Part shown: piece by piece, positions 35,849-49,495 of the stretch
Numbering within the stretch: position 1 is the stretch's first letter
Layout of the letters: every line of letters starts with the position of its first letter
DNA from: Ceratorhiza oryzae-sativae
Taxonomy: Eukaryota > Basidiomycota > Agaricomycetes > Cantharellales > Ceratobasidiaceae
Direction: 5' to 3'
NCBI GenBank assembly: GCA_030998015.1
Contig: JARWMV010000239.1
Coordinates: 62,001-126,000 of the forward strand
Length of the DNA stretch: 64,000 bases
Notes under the pieces: model-generated
Database searches by the model: none
Told to the model about the DNA's origin: nothing
Seen by the model: only the letters and a program-made list of their open reading frames with translations
Translations under genes and position numbers: made by a program

Positions 35849-37803
35849 ATGGACAAGTACGTCGTACTCATGAACCTCAAGCGACAAGAGACGACTGGTG
35901 AGCACTCCAAGGCGTCCAAGGAGCCTGTGCTGACAGCCTAACTGGTTCCACGCCCACTGCTACGACTTCTGCCTTGCCGACGAACACCACGCCCAATCCA
36001 CGACGACGCTGAATCTTCCTTCCTCCACGGCTTCATCACCAACGGTCTCAACGCCCACCTTGACGTCCCGCACCGCCAACCCCACGACATTGACGCCATC
36101 AGGGTATGTAGCCTGTCAATATTCCCCGCACATTGCTCATTTTTTCCTTCCCAGAACTAATACAGGCACGGCTGCGTCAACACGTAGCACGGCTGCACCA
36201 AGCGCGACCTCAACCCCAGCAGAGTCGCCTTCACCTACCCCTACCCCCACTTCTTCACCTACGCCCACTCCAACATCACGGACTACCAACCCGCCATCGT
36301 CTTCGCCAGTCACAAGTTCGTCTGTCCCGCCAACGACAACTCCGACTTCGAGCGCCGCGCCAACGAGTACAAGCACACCGCCGACTTCGACTCCTGTGTC
36401 TACACCGTTGAGTACTTCCGTTGTATCCAGTACTCCGGTGAGCACCCCGGTCGTAACGCCAACTGCCCGGAGCACCAGCACGCCACTCTTCACTCCATCA
36501 GTGATCCCGATTGGGACCAACTCACGGACAACACTCAGCGTCCCGCTCACCCCGACGCTCATTGCTACCACTAGCAACGGCGTTGTCTATACTGTCACGG
36601 CGATTGTTGGTCAGCCGACCGCATCAGCCTCTGCCGCGGCTGCCAAGAAACCGTGAGTATACTCCTTTGATCAAGAGCCTTTTATGCACATCGCCTAAAC
36701 TCTCGTCCCCTATAGGTTTTTCCAGCAGACTGGTGCGGTCGTCGGTGTGTTCGTCATAGTCGGAATTGCGGCCACTGCTCTCGTCGTGTTTATCATCACG
36801 CTCTTCATTCGTCGCCGCCGTGCCAAGGCGTTTGATCGTGAGGTTCAGGATGCCGCGCGCGAGGCTGCCTTGGCTCAGGCTCCGGTCGACGATGATGAAT
36901 ATGGAGGCGCGAGCTACAACACCCACGCGAGCCAGCCGATGAGCACGGAGCGAGATCGATATGGATACGGGTCCAGCAATGCGTCCAGCTGGGACCCATA
37001 TGCGCGTGGTGTGACCGGGGCGACAATTGGTGGGTACGAGATGCACCAGCGACGAACGAGCACAGGCACAGCGCCCGGAATGGCAGGATTTGCGTCCGGA
37101 GATTCGTTTGCGCGAGCTGTCGGTGTTGATCAGCCACAGGGGTACAACCAACCGCAAGGATACGGGCCTGGCTACGGCCAACAACAGGCCTACGCCAATC
37201 AAGGCTATAACCAAGGATACAGTCAACAGCAGCAAGGATACCAGCAGTACAACAACACCTCTCCCCAGCAGACCTACCAACTTGCGCAGGAGCGTGGCCC
37301 GGCTCGGCCGCCGCCCCAGGCAAGGATGATGATGCCCGAGGCTCAGAACAACCCGCAACAAAACTACAACACGGTTGACGCCTATCGTTCGAGTCCATCT
37401 TATGGTCAAGCTCATCCGGGTGAGCAGGTTGAGTACGGACATGCGTATAGCGGAGAGGAGACGGATCGTCCACGACAATCGGAGGATCCGTACGGAGGGT
37501 ACGAGACATATGATTACGGGAGCACTAGCAACAACCATGCGAGCGGTAGTGGAAACAATGCTAGGCCGCCTGCGTACGCCCCTGGTCTGGCTGGAAATGC
37601 GGGCGCGACGGGTGACCGCAAGGGAGGGGCAACTTTGGCGAGGGAGCCAAGCGGGAAGAGTGCGGATACACGGTACTCCCAGGATGATAGTGACGGGAGT
37701 GCAGATGAGCAGCCCACGAGGCGAGTTTTGAAGGTCCGTTCAAATCGCTGTGAGGATAGGAGTGAATAGGATACTGATAGCGCTGTAGGTTGCGAACCAG
37801 TGA
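35849..37803 (+). CDS. Ser/Thr-rich single-pass surface protein (Mid2/WSC-like layout)
   Basis: A large extracellular part of almost only Ser, Thr, Pro and Ala (heavily O-mannosylated in such proteins), ending VVYTVTAIVGQPTASASAAA, then one membrane helix (GAVVGVFVIVGIAATALVVF) followed by the basic anchor IRRRRAK and a long cytoplasmic tail rich in Tyr, Gln and Gly with GYGPGYGQQQ-type repeats. It ends RRVLKVANQ across an intron at about 37734-37791. This is the layout of Mid2/WSC cell-wall stress sensors, but there is no cysteine-rich WSC domain, so the role is inferred. The 5' end is unresolved: the ATG at 35849 gives no signal peptide, and the Ser/Thr-rich frame steps back by one base near 36010, where no intron fits. 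Confidence 0.6.
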
Positions 37804-38376
37804 GCTTGATCGACACGACGTTTGACCCTTGTGCGTGACGGTCAAACCAGAAAACAAGACAACTCTCGATACCCTTGAAGTGATACCTCGTCTCAATGCT
37901 GACCGACCCGTCTCGTTCTTTCTCTCTGGGATGTTTCAAACTCCAATGCACACCTTAATAATTTCTTCTTTTCTACCGTGCTTGGGGACGTTTCATTTCG
38001 CTGTTACATATATCCCCAATTCTTTCTCCCTCTGCTCAAGAGTCCGGATTGCGCCCGCCTGCGTATTTTCTTCCTGTTCTGCGCTCTAAGTGCATGTTAT
38101 TTACCCTGCCTTATTCTCCTGCTTTTTTTCTTTTATCAGCCGTTTGTTTTGTTGGCCGGCCCCTAGCTGGATGTGTGTATTTTGTGTACTTGCATGCTGC
38201 TGTATGTGATTGACGGGGGTTTTGTTGTGTTTTAAAATTTGTGTGGCGCAAGTCAGGGTGTGGCGTCGCCACCGTTTTCTCGCCACCACAAACCATCAAT
38301 CCGTTCGGCAACCACAACGTCTGGCGATACCCACCGCTCAAGACTCACAATATCCGCAACTATTACATGATTCAGG
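37804..38376. other. Intergenic: 3' UTR and promoter
   Basis: A T-rich stretch with many short hydrophobic frames, typical of a basidiomycete 3' UTR, followed by the upstream region of the next gene. Confidence 0.45.
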
Positions 38377-41300
38377 ATGCCGCTTCAACTTTTAGAACTG
38401 CATCCTGAAGAGCGGGCGCTGCGAACGCATATCCAACGCCAGACACTCGAGTATGCACGTCACCACATTACAACCGAGTGAGTGCATAAGGGGTATTTCC
38501 TGCATTCAAGCGCCGAATATCGTTGAAAAGTCATATATGGTACACTGAAGCAGGCGTTGCAGAAGTATAGTCCGACCCACTTCATTCCTTATTACAAAGC
38601 TAAAATTCGTCTAAATAGGTCTTCACCTCGTCTCTCAACGAAATCTCTCCCTATGCACCGATAGACGTCTCATTCCCCGTTGATCCTCTCCAAAAGATTC
38701 TATGCGCACGGGATCTACCACCGTACGACGAACAGCTAGTTCTTTCCGGCGAGGAACGGGATGAAACGAGAAAGGTCATTGCCGAGAGTTTGGCGGCTTG
38801 TAAAGGTGGCGCATCGCAATGTGGAAGCTGGTGCGCGATGAAGTCTGAAGATCGTGCGTTGTCCGTTTGATCTTTGTTGGGTTGAAAGCTAACAGGATAA
38901 TCCCAAGCAAACGTCCTAGAAACACCCCGCCGACCGCTCTCGCCAATTCTAACCGCCAGTGCACGTCACCAAACGCCCAGGATCCTTCACCGGTCCAAAG
39001 CGCAAATAGTGGGAATGCTCCCGATGGATATAGAAGAAAGCTTGGACAAGGTGCGCATATATCCTGTTGCCACGGAGGACGTGCAAGAGGAAAGGATTCA
39101 GCCCGAGCCTACCTGTAAGTTGGTTATTGGCTCAAAATAGAGGATCCGGATGAATTTGGGGGCAGGAACATCCAATATACCATGTCTAAAGACGAGGCAG
39201 ACGAGTTTCGAGCGATTTTTACAGCAGCTACGAGCAAGATCAAGGTCAAGAAACCTCCGTCTGGATTCATAGGTTTTTTGCGCGCAGAGTCTCCAGTTCT
39301 GGCAGCATATTTCCCTAGACCAATGTCTCCCCCTCTCTTTCCTCGGGGCGAAAGATTAAATCTAGGCGCTGAACCTGTCCAGATGGGATTGGAAGAGGCT
39401 ATCAGTTTGGCCGGAATCAAAAAGGCCAGAATTGAGGATGGATTTGGGTTGGATGAGATTGCACAACAGCAGATGCGGATGATAAGCGGAAAATTTGGTG
39501 AATATGCCTTTGCTAAAGGACCGTGCATTCTCGTCCTGATCTCAGCCATAGACTTTCTTCCGCCTTCCTCTCCTCTTCCTCCTCTGCATCATCAAATCGA
39601 CTCGACTTCGTCTGACGCTGTGCAGCCGTCCTCCCCACCTCGAACGCCGTCGCGCATACAGGCTAGTGAGCGTGCATTCATGGTACCGTCCTCACCAAGT
39701 GTAAAAGAGGACAAGATCACGAAGCTCGGTGAGTGGACCCAAGTATGCCTGGGCTTGGAACTGGATTGACAAAGTCAATTGGCTAGACGAGATCATATTC
39801 CCAAGCGACCAGCAACGAGGAAGGAAGTTGCCGCCCCGAAAAGATGCACCCAGGTACATTCTACTCGCATTGAACTTGAACCTAGGCTAACCCAGTCGTC
39901 CAGGTTTCCAGACACAATAGAACATTTGCATCGTCCTATCCCAACCTATCCAAAGACAAATTTGGTTCCACTAGTTGCAACAATTCTGGTCCCAGGCTCC
40001 CCAAGCATAAGCAACGAGTCGATGGCCAGCCAGTTCGATGAAGAGGAAGAGATCGATGAGCTCGCGGATGATCATTCCGCCGCACCAAGTCGGGCACTGT
40101 CTCGCCGAACATCCAAGGCGACCTCCCGTCAAAAGGCTAGCCAACCCGTTCCCCGTCGGGCATCGCACAGGTCGGAAATTGATGAACTTGCGAATGATGA
40201 TGCGCTTATTAACACGGTAATTGACCATTTGACTCGAGGTATCGGGAAGGACCCGTTCGAGTGTATCATGAAGGAAAAATTGGACGAGAGGGATGCGTTG
40301 ACGTTTGATGGTAGGCATCTTCCTGATTCCCGGGGATCGTAGTCAACGATAGGTTCCAAAGTACCCGAACTTCCGCCTCCAAACGTCTCCAAGATCCCCA
40401 TCGAGCCGGAACCGGACTCGTTATCCAAGATTGTAGGCCAATTAGGCATACATCGAGTGGGAATGATCAAGTCTCTGCAGATCGAGCTGGGTTGGCGGTC
40501 TGTAATCACTCTCGGTCTCTAATTATTCCTCCGTGGCTAAAAATATGGGCGCGTTAGAGTAACGATGCCTGGCCAGGCTCTTCCTCATGAGCAGGCCGCC
40601 GATGTCTTGAGCCAGCCGATCCGGAGGCTAAATCCATTATCAAACAGTTCAGAGCCGAATTGAAATCTGGGAGGGCAGATGTATTCTGCGAAGAGCAGAA
40701 GAGAGAGAGCATCCAAGATATTGGAACGAGCAAAGTATGGGGTGATGGGATGATTATGACCCGAGAGGAGCAAAAGAGAATAGATGGTGAGTCACAGTCT
40801 ATGGGGTTCTATTAATATGACAATTCGAAAGTGCATTCATCCAGGCCAAAGGACATTGCTGGAAGAGGAGCCAACACCAGAGGTTGTGGATTCTCGGCTC
40901 TATTCTTTCGAAAGTGGTGATTCCCCTGGGGTCACGCCAACCAACCAGGTTGCGTTCGCTCCCTACTCGTTTGGGGCATATGAAAACCAGAATTCATCGC
41001 GGCCAATTGGAGACGGTTACCCCTCCGTGTCGACACGGGGAGAACCAACGGAGTACACTTTGACAGAGACATACTATCCCTCGATGGCACTAGCACAGGA
41101 CCTACAGCCCTTGGAAGATGACCCGCTGCGCTCCAGCCCAGAGGGACTGCGCGAATATGAACGGGAAAAAGTATGGGTAGACGATAGTGGATACTTCGAT
41201 GATGATATGGAAGGGGGTAGGGACGAGGTGGATCAGCATTGGTTTGAGGATCGACCGCAGCAAGAAATCACCCGACGGGCAGACGAAAGGCCCAGAAAGC

Positions 41301-42699
41301 ACATTGGAGTGGACCCTGTCGAGCCAGATGTGGAACAAGTGATATATCCAACGGAATTTGACGCTCCAGAACCGATAGAGGTTCCTAGGTTGGTAAATGA
41401 ACATTCCCGTGAAGTGAAGGGTGCTCTTGAAGTGGCAAGGGCGCTTGAAAGAGAGTTGGCCATGGATATTCTAACAATCCGGGGACCACTCCAACCAAAC
41501 ATTTCCCAGCACAAGCATTCTGCTCAGGACCAGCTTGCCAGATTTATGTACGTTGCTAACGGCAAGGTCCCAGACCTTACTCCCGCGCCAAACGAGCCAA
41601 TCATCCCGGAAGCACCACCTCCCTCCCAAAAGGCACCCGATTTATATCCAATCCCAGAAGAAGCCAAGTCTTTCGTCACACTTTCTCCAGAAGGCTTGGA
41701 TACAAGCAATGAACCAGAACCTTTCCGGATACTCGCGAATATGTATGTTATGCATCATCGCGCGCTCGTCTCGGCTCTCGAACATCCAACCATTAATCTC
41801 CAACTCATCGAGCGATCACTTTGCACGCCCTGCGATACGGTCTTCACTTGGGCGTGGCAAGATACGTCGACGGCTCTCCAAGGAGCTTCGTTTGTCCTGG
41901 ATCCAGACACCGCGCTTGTTATTCTTCCCCTTGCGGAGTTGGCAAGTCCAGACGCCGTTCCTGCCTTGTCGAGGTTATTACAGAGCCTACTGACGCGATT
42001 CGAATGGGTCGGAGTTGTGTTGGAAGCGTACGCAAGACCAAGACCAAGGTCACTCCGAACGGATATAGAAGGAGAAGCAGATGGACTGGCACTCAACCCA
42101 TTCACCCCTCCCGCCCTGAAATCTCTTTCGGCTCTCCGTCGTGCGCTTGCCCTATTGCACAACTCTCTGGGGCTTGTTCCTATCGCTGGAACGGGTGGAG
42201 TAGAGGTTGGAATTGGAAGGACCGTTCAAGAGAGCGCAAAGATTATTCGATGTGCTGTCGATCGCGCAGCTACGAGTTGGAGAGCGAGAGAAGGTCGGGA
42301 GAAGGAAGTGTGGGGTTCAAGAGAGTGGATTGGGGTCGATGAAAATGAGAACGTAGGACCTGCTCATTGATTCTGGTTGGGGAAACAGGCTACTGATAAG
42401 GACCGGGATGATAGGAGGAACAAGAGCTATCGACCGTCCCGCGGATGAACGTCTTTGCGGCTGTGATTATCCTGGCCCAAGCGACCGTGGATGAGTTTTT
42501 GAGCATATCGGGCGAGAAAAGGATGAGAGTGTTTGGGCCGTCGGTTACAGAGGAGAAGATTGTGCGTTGTCAGGTCTTCTCGTCGTGACGACACTGACGT
42601 CTGAGCTAGGCCATGCTGAACGAAGTGATTGCACAAGGTCAAGCACGGATGCAAATCATTCGGCAAGAGCCAACAGGGGCTCCCGAAGAAGATATGTAA
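38377..42699 (+). CDS. Large protein with XPF-like fold and helix-hairpin-helix; Zip2/SHOC1 candidate
   Basis: A many-exon gene of about 1,200 codons from ATG 38377 (MPLQLLELHPEERALRTHI) to TAA 42697-42699. The first two thirds are acidic and poorly conserved, with EIDELADD/EIDELANDD repeats at 40.05-40.2 kb. The long last exon (from about 40.8 kb) ends in a likely Rossmann-like region: MYVMHHRALVSALEHPTI, NLQLIERSL, FVLDPDTALVILPLAEL, LLQSLLTRFEWVGVVLEAYA, and LRRALALLHNSLGLVPIAG. After introns near 42351 and 42549 comes a helix-hairpin-helix-like end: LSTVPRMNVFAAVIIL, ATVDEFLSISGEKR, VFGPSVTEEKI. The order, an inactive XPF nuclease fold then HhH, is that of Zip2/SHOC1, which works with Spo16 in meiotic crossover formation. 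Homology was judged by eye, so the name is a hypothesis. Confidence 0.5.
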
Positions 42700-43083
42700 G
42701 GCGCAGCTTGGGGCCCCGAGAGTGTTCGGGAGGATCCTGCCGCATGGGCGTAATAGAGCACCCAGGACGTAAGAATCAGGATGTGTGGGAGATAGGCCAG
42801 GACGTGTATGTATATAACCGAGTATAATAGGGCGATACCCCTGACGACGAGTGGTTGGTGGTCTACACCCGGCTGCGGTTATATGCATCCGAGGCAGAGG
42901 GGCGCGGGGGACTGGGCTGGTTTAGGTAAACTAGCCATTGACTCACGTGATTCCGTCATCGGTGACGCCATCCGGGGACCTCCTGACCCAGGGCGCAAGC
43001 TGCGATCCGAACAGGTATAAGAGCCAGGGCCGATGTGACCCACGTCCTCATTCCTCAGCCTCGACAACGACCGACAAGATACG
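42700..43083. other. Intergenic
   Basis: A 384-bp spacer with the 3' UTR of the Zip2-like gene and the promoter of the TspO-like gene. I see no gene. Confidence 0.5.
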
Positions 43084-44223
<1,140 letters not shown>

Positions 44224-44564
44224 GGCCCGAAATCCCGAGGGCCAGACGCGTGGCTGATGAGATCTCTTGGCGGCACTGAGCAAATGAAGCGATACGATTC
44301 CTGTTTTTCTTTTTCTTTTCCTTTTCAATAAGTTAGCTGTGCAGGCTGAAAACGCCGGAGCTGTTGTATCTAGTTTTGGACAGATGTAATGAATCGACGA
44401 TCAGACCGTCTCTGTTGAGCTGCCCGACGTGAGACCCCAGCAAAAGTCGCGCATTGGGCTGTTTGATGAGACGCAGCCCAGCCGAGCGGTAGGTCCAGTG
44501 TCACGTGTATAGCCGGTCTGTATATAGCCCCACACTTTACGAGAGGAGACCGCCCTTTGGAACG
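44224..44564. other. Intergenic promoter region
   Basis: A 341-bp spacer. A TATATA box at 44521-44526 lies 39 bp before the next start codon. Confidence 0.5.
44521..44526 (+). promoter_or_regulatory. TATA box of the SRF1-like gene
   Basis: TATATA lies 39 bp upstream of the ATG at 44565, close to the normal distance. Confidence 0.5.
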
Positions 44565-47500
44565 ATGGCTCCCCGTCGTACGGCATCGGACGGCCCAAAC
44601 AGAGCGCGCCCGGTCGCTGGCTCGTCGTCGCACTCGCGCCCGCGGAGCCCGACGTCCCCGGCGAGTCTGGCGCCCTGGGCACGCGGGCGCGAACGATGCT
44701 CGCATCGCCCCCCGTGCCGTATGCCCGCCCGCGACTCCGCGACCGCGAGCACGGCCACGGGTGGTGGTCACCGTTCCTCGTGGGTTGCTCTTATCGTGCT
44801 CTGGATGATTAGCTGACATGACGTAGCCTACGCCGTTGACGAGCCCGACCCAGCGCCCGCCAGCCCCGGCTCGACCGTGCTGGTGACCGCACCCATGTTG
44901 CAGAGACGACCATCGACGATCAGCAACACCCCGTCGAACCCAATCACCCGTCCGCGTGCGCACATCACGGACCATGCGTCGCTCGTGTCCTCTGTCGGAG
45001 CTGAATCCTCTGCGGGCCCGTCTCGCTGGTTCTCATTTGCGCTGCCCAGGTTCAACTCGACTGGCGCTGCGCCTCAGCCGACGCCTGCCTCGCCCGTCGA
45101 CGAAGAGCGGGATCATGATGGCGGAAAGAAGTTCCATTGGCCGTTTATGGCGGGATTGGGAGCGAATCTGGGTGGGGGACCTACGGCGGCTCAGTTGGAA
45201 AAGGTGGCCCAGCGCTTGGCCGAGGAGGAACAGCATCAAGAGGAGGAGGAAGAGGAAGAGGGGCAGGCGGGGCATGAGCGCAGGGACGATGAGGACATGA
45301 TGGAAACTGGCGAGTATCTTGCCCCGGTTCGAGAGCACGCAGTCCGTCGAGTCGAAGTGCGCAGTCCCTCCCGCTCCGGATCACCTCACCCTCCAACGCG
45401 AACATCGACGAGGCTGCCACCGAGCACGAGTACGCCGACGATCGACCGCCTGCGAGCCCCGAGGTTGGACCGGGCCCGTCGCTTGCGCTCACTCGACACA
45501 ACTCGCTCGCCCAGCCGACAGCACCCACCTCGCCAGCAGACGAGCTCCCTTCCCCCTTTACCGCTACACCCTACAACCCCGTCCGACATGATACATTCAC
45601 GGCTGCACATAGCAAAACGCCCGGGTGGGCGAGTCCGTGGTCCCCTGCACGCTTGTTCCCTGGTTCGTCGTTTGTGACATCACCGTCTGGACGCAGGAAG
45701 AAGAAGAAAAAGGGCGATGATGAGAAACGGTGGGATTCGCTGCCTGGTACGTCCCACTTGTTCGTTTTGCTCTGACTCTTTCTTACGACAATGGGGAGAC
45801 AGGTGCACCCGACAGAACTTATCGCGACACGGGGCATACGCGCGACCGCTCGTGGGGTGGGGGTGCCATTTGGGATCAACACCATCCGACGGTCTACACT
45901 CGTTCAGGCACACCCGGACAGATGTCAGAGGGCGGCGAGTTTGCCTTGGATGGTCGTGTGAGCAGGTATGCCCCGCTCCTTTTCCCCTTTACTGCTGGCA
46001 TTGACTGGCCGGTGAAGGGGTAGCATGAGCCGAAGTACGCACAGCACAAACAACCAGCTCGCGAACGTGATCAAAGGCAAGAAGATGAGTGTCGGGAGCG
46101 CGCAGGTTCAGGCGGCTGCCAACCAACCTCAGAAGCGGAGCAAATGGATGAATTTCTTGTTGTACCAGGTTTACGTCCCCTTGGTAGGTTTGTTCATCTG
46201 ACTATATGCGTCAGCCATGACTGACGATGGGGCATAGCTGTTCCGTCTGCTCAATCTGTCCTTGACTACTTCGACTCTGGCTCTGGCTATCCATGTACGG
46301 TTGATCGAACTCAAGTGGAACATTCTGGGTAGCATTGGGAGCTCGCCGTAAGTGTTAGTTCCATTTTTGTGCTTATTGTCTCCACCACCCTACCCTTCAC
46401 CCCCGCCGTCCGCCTCTTCACACCCCTCCCCCTCTCTGCCTCGACCCGGCCACCAGCGTCTGTTCGCCAGGCGTGGGTACCGAGCCAGCGCCCGTCTGTG
46501 GTTCGGAAGCCGAGAATGCGGCACTTGTGCCGCGACTCCGCTTGTGCGGTTGCGCCCTTTTTCCTATACGCCGAGCGATCTTCGCCGCGGAAATCGTTCG
46601 GTTGTGGGCACGACGTGCTTTCTCGCCTGGCATGATCGGTTGCCTCGAGTCGGCTTGGCTGGATGGGTCGGTGGTCCGCTCGCTTGCTTCCTAAGCGCGG
46701 GTGTTTCCACCATGCGTTCTCGACTCGCCATCGGTCCTCGTTGGACCGGCTTGGCGTTGTCTGGGCAGGCGACGTGTTTGCCCCGTTTTGGCATCTTGCG
46801 GGCGGCGCTCTGGACACGGGACTAATGACGTCCCATTCGCAAGCCCGATTCCGAGGTTGAATGGGCACCACCCCATGATCTGAGTTGTTTATGCCCCCGC
46901 CGGCTTCTCGCCTCCACGTCTCATCGATTGCGCATTATTGGCCTTATCGCTCACCGGCCATCTTTATATTTTTATATTCTAGGACGTTAGTTATTATATT
47001 TGGTCCACCGACGCTAGTGCACGTTGTCAGTGCTATTTATGTGAGTTTGCTTGTGCCGGCCGGCGGCCAAAGGAGGGCGGAATGTACTGATCGGTTTTCG
47101 ATGCTAGGCGGAATACTTTGGCAAGCCCCTAGGGTTGTGGCAGACCTCATCCAAGCTATTCCAGTACGTAGCATCCCGATCTAGATCTTGCATTGTCCCT
47201 AATCTAGATTACCCCTCTCACCACTATCTGCTATCACTCGATACAGCACGCTAGCCGAAACGCTGTTTATATGCATGTGGAGCGCCTCGCTCTCCCTATG
47301 TCTGGACAACTATCTGACTGCGCCCATTGTATGCGCTTCACCCAATGCGACCCGATGGTGGTCACACCTCAAGCCCCTTGCGCCGAATCCGCTCAACAGA
47401 GTGCCTTCCCCAGACGCAGCTTATTTACATGACGAGCTGTGTTCGTGTCAGCGCGCGCTAATCTCGTTGGTGATTTTTGGTCTGCGTAAGTTACATTTCC

Positions 47501-47648
47501 TTGTTTTTATTCCTGGAAAAAGAAGCAATTGGAGCTAATAACGGGGATACTGGATTTAGTGTCGTATATTGCAAATCTTGTGATTTCATTATTCAGGATC
47601 TTTGAGAAGGTCAAGTCGACTAGTGCTCACACTGGTCGGCAGGTTTGA
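44565..47648 (+). CDS. Membrane protein resembling fungal SRF1 (phospholipase D regulator)
   Basis: The long N-terminal part is basic and disordered with Pro/Ser/Arg tracts and a Glu run ([13 protein letters not shown]). The C-terminal part is a membrane domain: [97 protein letters not shown], and [22 protein letters not shown]. This order matches the fungal SRF1 family as I remember it; in yeast Srf1 supports phospholipase D (Spo14) in lipid signalling. Most introns are near 50 nt, but the one at 46348-46982 is 635 nt. Two frame steps, near 44690 and 45395, both move one base earlier with no intron available; they lie in disordered sequence. The gene would otherwise be intact and ends SAHTGRQV at 47648. 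Confidence 0.55.
46348..46982 (+). other. Unusually long GC-rich intron in the SRF1-like gene
   Basis: The donor gtaagtgtta and acceptor tattctag join SSP to TLVIIFG in frame. At 635 nt it is ten times longer than its neighbours. It carries a 186-codon minus-strand frame (46871-46311) with no family resemblance. Confidence 0.55.
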
Positions 47649-48591
47649 GGTTATGGTATGGATGCGAGGACGCACCTTGGACGACGCTGCGAGAGACGAA
47701 GCCCGAGTGGGGTAAACGCACTCGCATCGATGAATCAGAGCACGCACTCGTATGGTTTCCTCCTTTTTCTGCTTTCTTTATTATGTGCCAGGAACGTACA
47801 CATCCACTCACGCATATCTTTGTCTTCTTGTACGCACGCATCATTACACGCATGTAGATGTATCCATCACACGATTCCCCTGATGTTTCCTTTTCTATTT
47901 TCTTTCTCCTTTTTGTTTTATGATTTTGTTGTTGTGGTTCCTTTTTGTTTTGACGTTAATGGTGTTATATGCATGACGTTCCACATGTCTAATGTTGCCG
48001 GTGTCTAAACTCCATGACGAGCGTTGATGTCTCGTTTAATAATGTGATCTCATCTCCGGACGGCGAATAAAACATAGGGAATCGGCGCACACATGTGTTG
48101 CCTGCTGTCGAAGCTTGAACACCTTGTTACAGTACCCCTCAACGCCAATTTATTTTCCGCCACGGCCAACTCGTGTGAGATGAGCCCGTTTGAGCAGGAA
48201 GCACCCTTGTTTGCGTCATTTTTCGAACGTCCAGGATTAGAGGCCGGTGTCTGAGTTGCCGTATGGGGCGATCGTGCAGAGAGGGATTTTAGCTGGTGCG
48301 CTAATTGTGGCTGGGGCTTTGGTTACCATGTGGCTATTGGGGTTTGTTTATTTTTACTGTTTGACACGCAGACCGGCGGATCAAAGCGCTGGTGACAGCT
48401 GACAACGTGTCGAGTCAAGTCGGTGAGAGTGGTTGGCTGCACGTCAATCCCGGCGTTTAAAAATAATCAATAGGGTGAATTGATTCAACGCTAGAAGGAC
48501 AACAGGGCGGGTTACAAACACAACAGTCGCTGGGACAACAGCAAAATAAAACCTATGGTTCATTATTTACGTATCTAGGGGTATTATTCGC
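47649..48591. other. Intergenic, convergent gene ends
   Basis: This 0.9-kb stretch has a T-rich 3' UTR after the SRF1-like gene and the end of the acidic protein gene. No coding frame is supported. Confidence 0.5.
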
Positions 48592-49495
48592 TCAGGCTGT
48601 TGTAGCCTGCTGCTCCTTTGTCTTGAATTCGTCGCGCTCAGCCTTGATCGCGGCGGTTCCGATATCAGCTAGGTCCGTGTCCGAATACTCGTCCCCGCTA
48701 TCCGAGGCCTCCGAGTCACTGCTCGGAACGTACGACTCGTCTTCCTCGTCCTCGTCGTCTTTGGCAATTTGAAGGTCCGCAAGGCGTTTAGCAACGCCTG
48801 AAGTTTCAGCAGTCGGAGAAGAGGGATCTCCGTGCTCTTTTCGTTCGGCACGCAAGTCTTCGAGCTCTGCGCCAACATCTTCCTCCTTTATTTCTTCCTC
48901 TTCCTCTTCTTCACTTTCCTCATCTTCCGAGTCACTTGGAACATACGGCTCGTCTTCAGGGTCCGAATCGTCGGGGATGACGCGTCCGACCGAGGTTCTG
49001 GGCGTCTTGCGCTTGACAGCAGGCACGACGGGAGTTGGGTCCAGTTCAGACATGATTCGCTCCAGGGTCGGTGTAGGAGGCTGAGCGCATGTACGATCAT
49101 TGGCGCAAAACGTCAGTGCCTGGATAAGAAGAGTGCGCGTACACGCAAGTCAGTTTTTCATTGAACCAAACTGCGTCAGGTCATCGACTTGCGTCTTCAA
49201 AGTCCTTTGCGCTGCATGCGGTGACTGTGACCATGTCTTTTGACGTGCGGAGTTCTGAAATACGCGTTATTGGTTGGTTGAAAAAAACCGGAAAAAATTG
49301 TATCTGAGACTTGCCATGGATGACGTTCATGCGCTTGGCAATGTCGACATCAATATCGTACATGCCCCCAAACAAGAGCTCGACGGTTATTTGCTCCGGG
49401 CCAGTCGCCCATACGGGCTTGGTCGATGCGTCTGGGAGCTCAGAAGTCGTCGTCTTGGGTGACGCGCCCTTTTGGCTGCTCGTGGGGGAAGGCAT
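48592..49495 (-). CDS. Acidic, probably nuclear protein with GC-AG introns
   Basis: I do not recognise the family. Exons 49495-49315, 49254-49193 and 49119-48592. It starts MPSPTSSQKGASPKTTTSEL, then has a small ordered part (TGPEQITVELLFGGMYDID, VDIAKRMNVIH, DMVTVTACSAKDFEDALTFC) and then PPTPTLERIMSELDP. The remainder is acidic, with two related blocks, EDEPYVPSDSEDEES and EDESYVPSSDSEASDS, separated by Glu runs, and a basic cluster VKRKTPRTSVGR that could serve nuclear import. Both introns start with GC (gcaagtctc, gcaagtcg). If the second used the GT inside the same sequence the protein would stop after DASTDVLRQ, and MSELDPT would be a separate start. The stop is at 48592-48594. Such acidic tails are common in chromatin and chaperone proteins; function not shown here. 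Confidence 0.6.

Noticed and set aside
36137..36577. 146-codon minus-strand frame full of Val and Gly
   Set aside because: Exact antisense shadow of the Ser/Thr-rich coding sequence.
36624..37538. 304-codon minus-strand frame opposite the tail of the surface protein
   Set aside because: The plus strand has the membrane helix, basic anchor and spliced end; the minus frame is a shadow of repetitive codons.
46311..46871. 186-codon minus-strand frame inside the SRF1-like intron
   Set aside because: No similarity or structure visible; reported only as a property of the intron, not as a gene.
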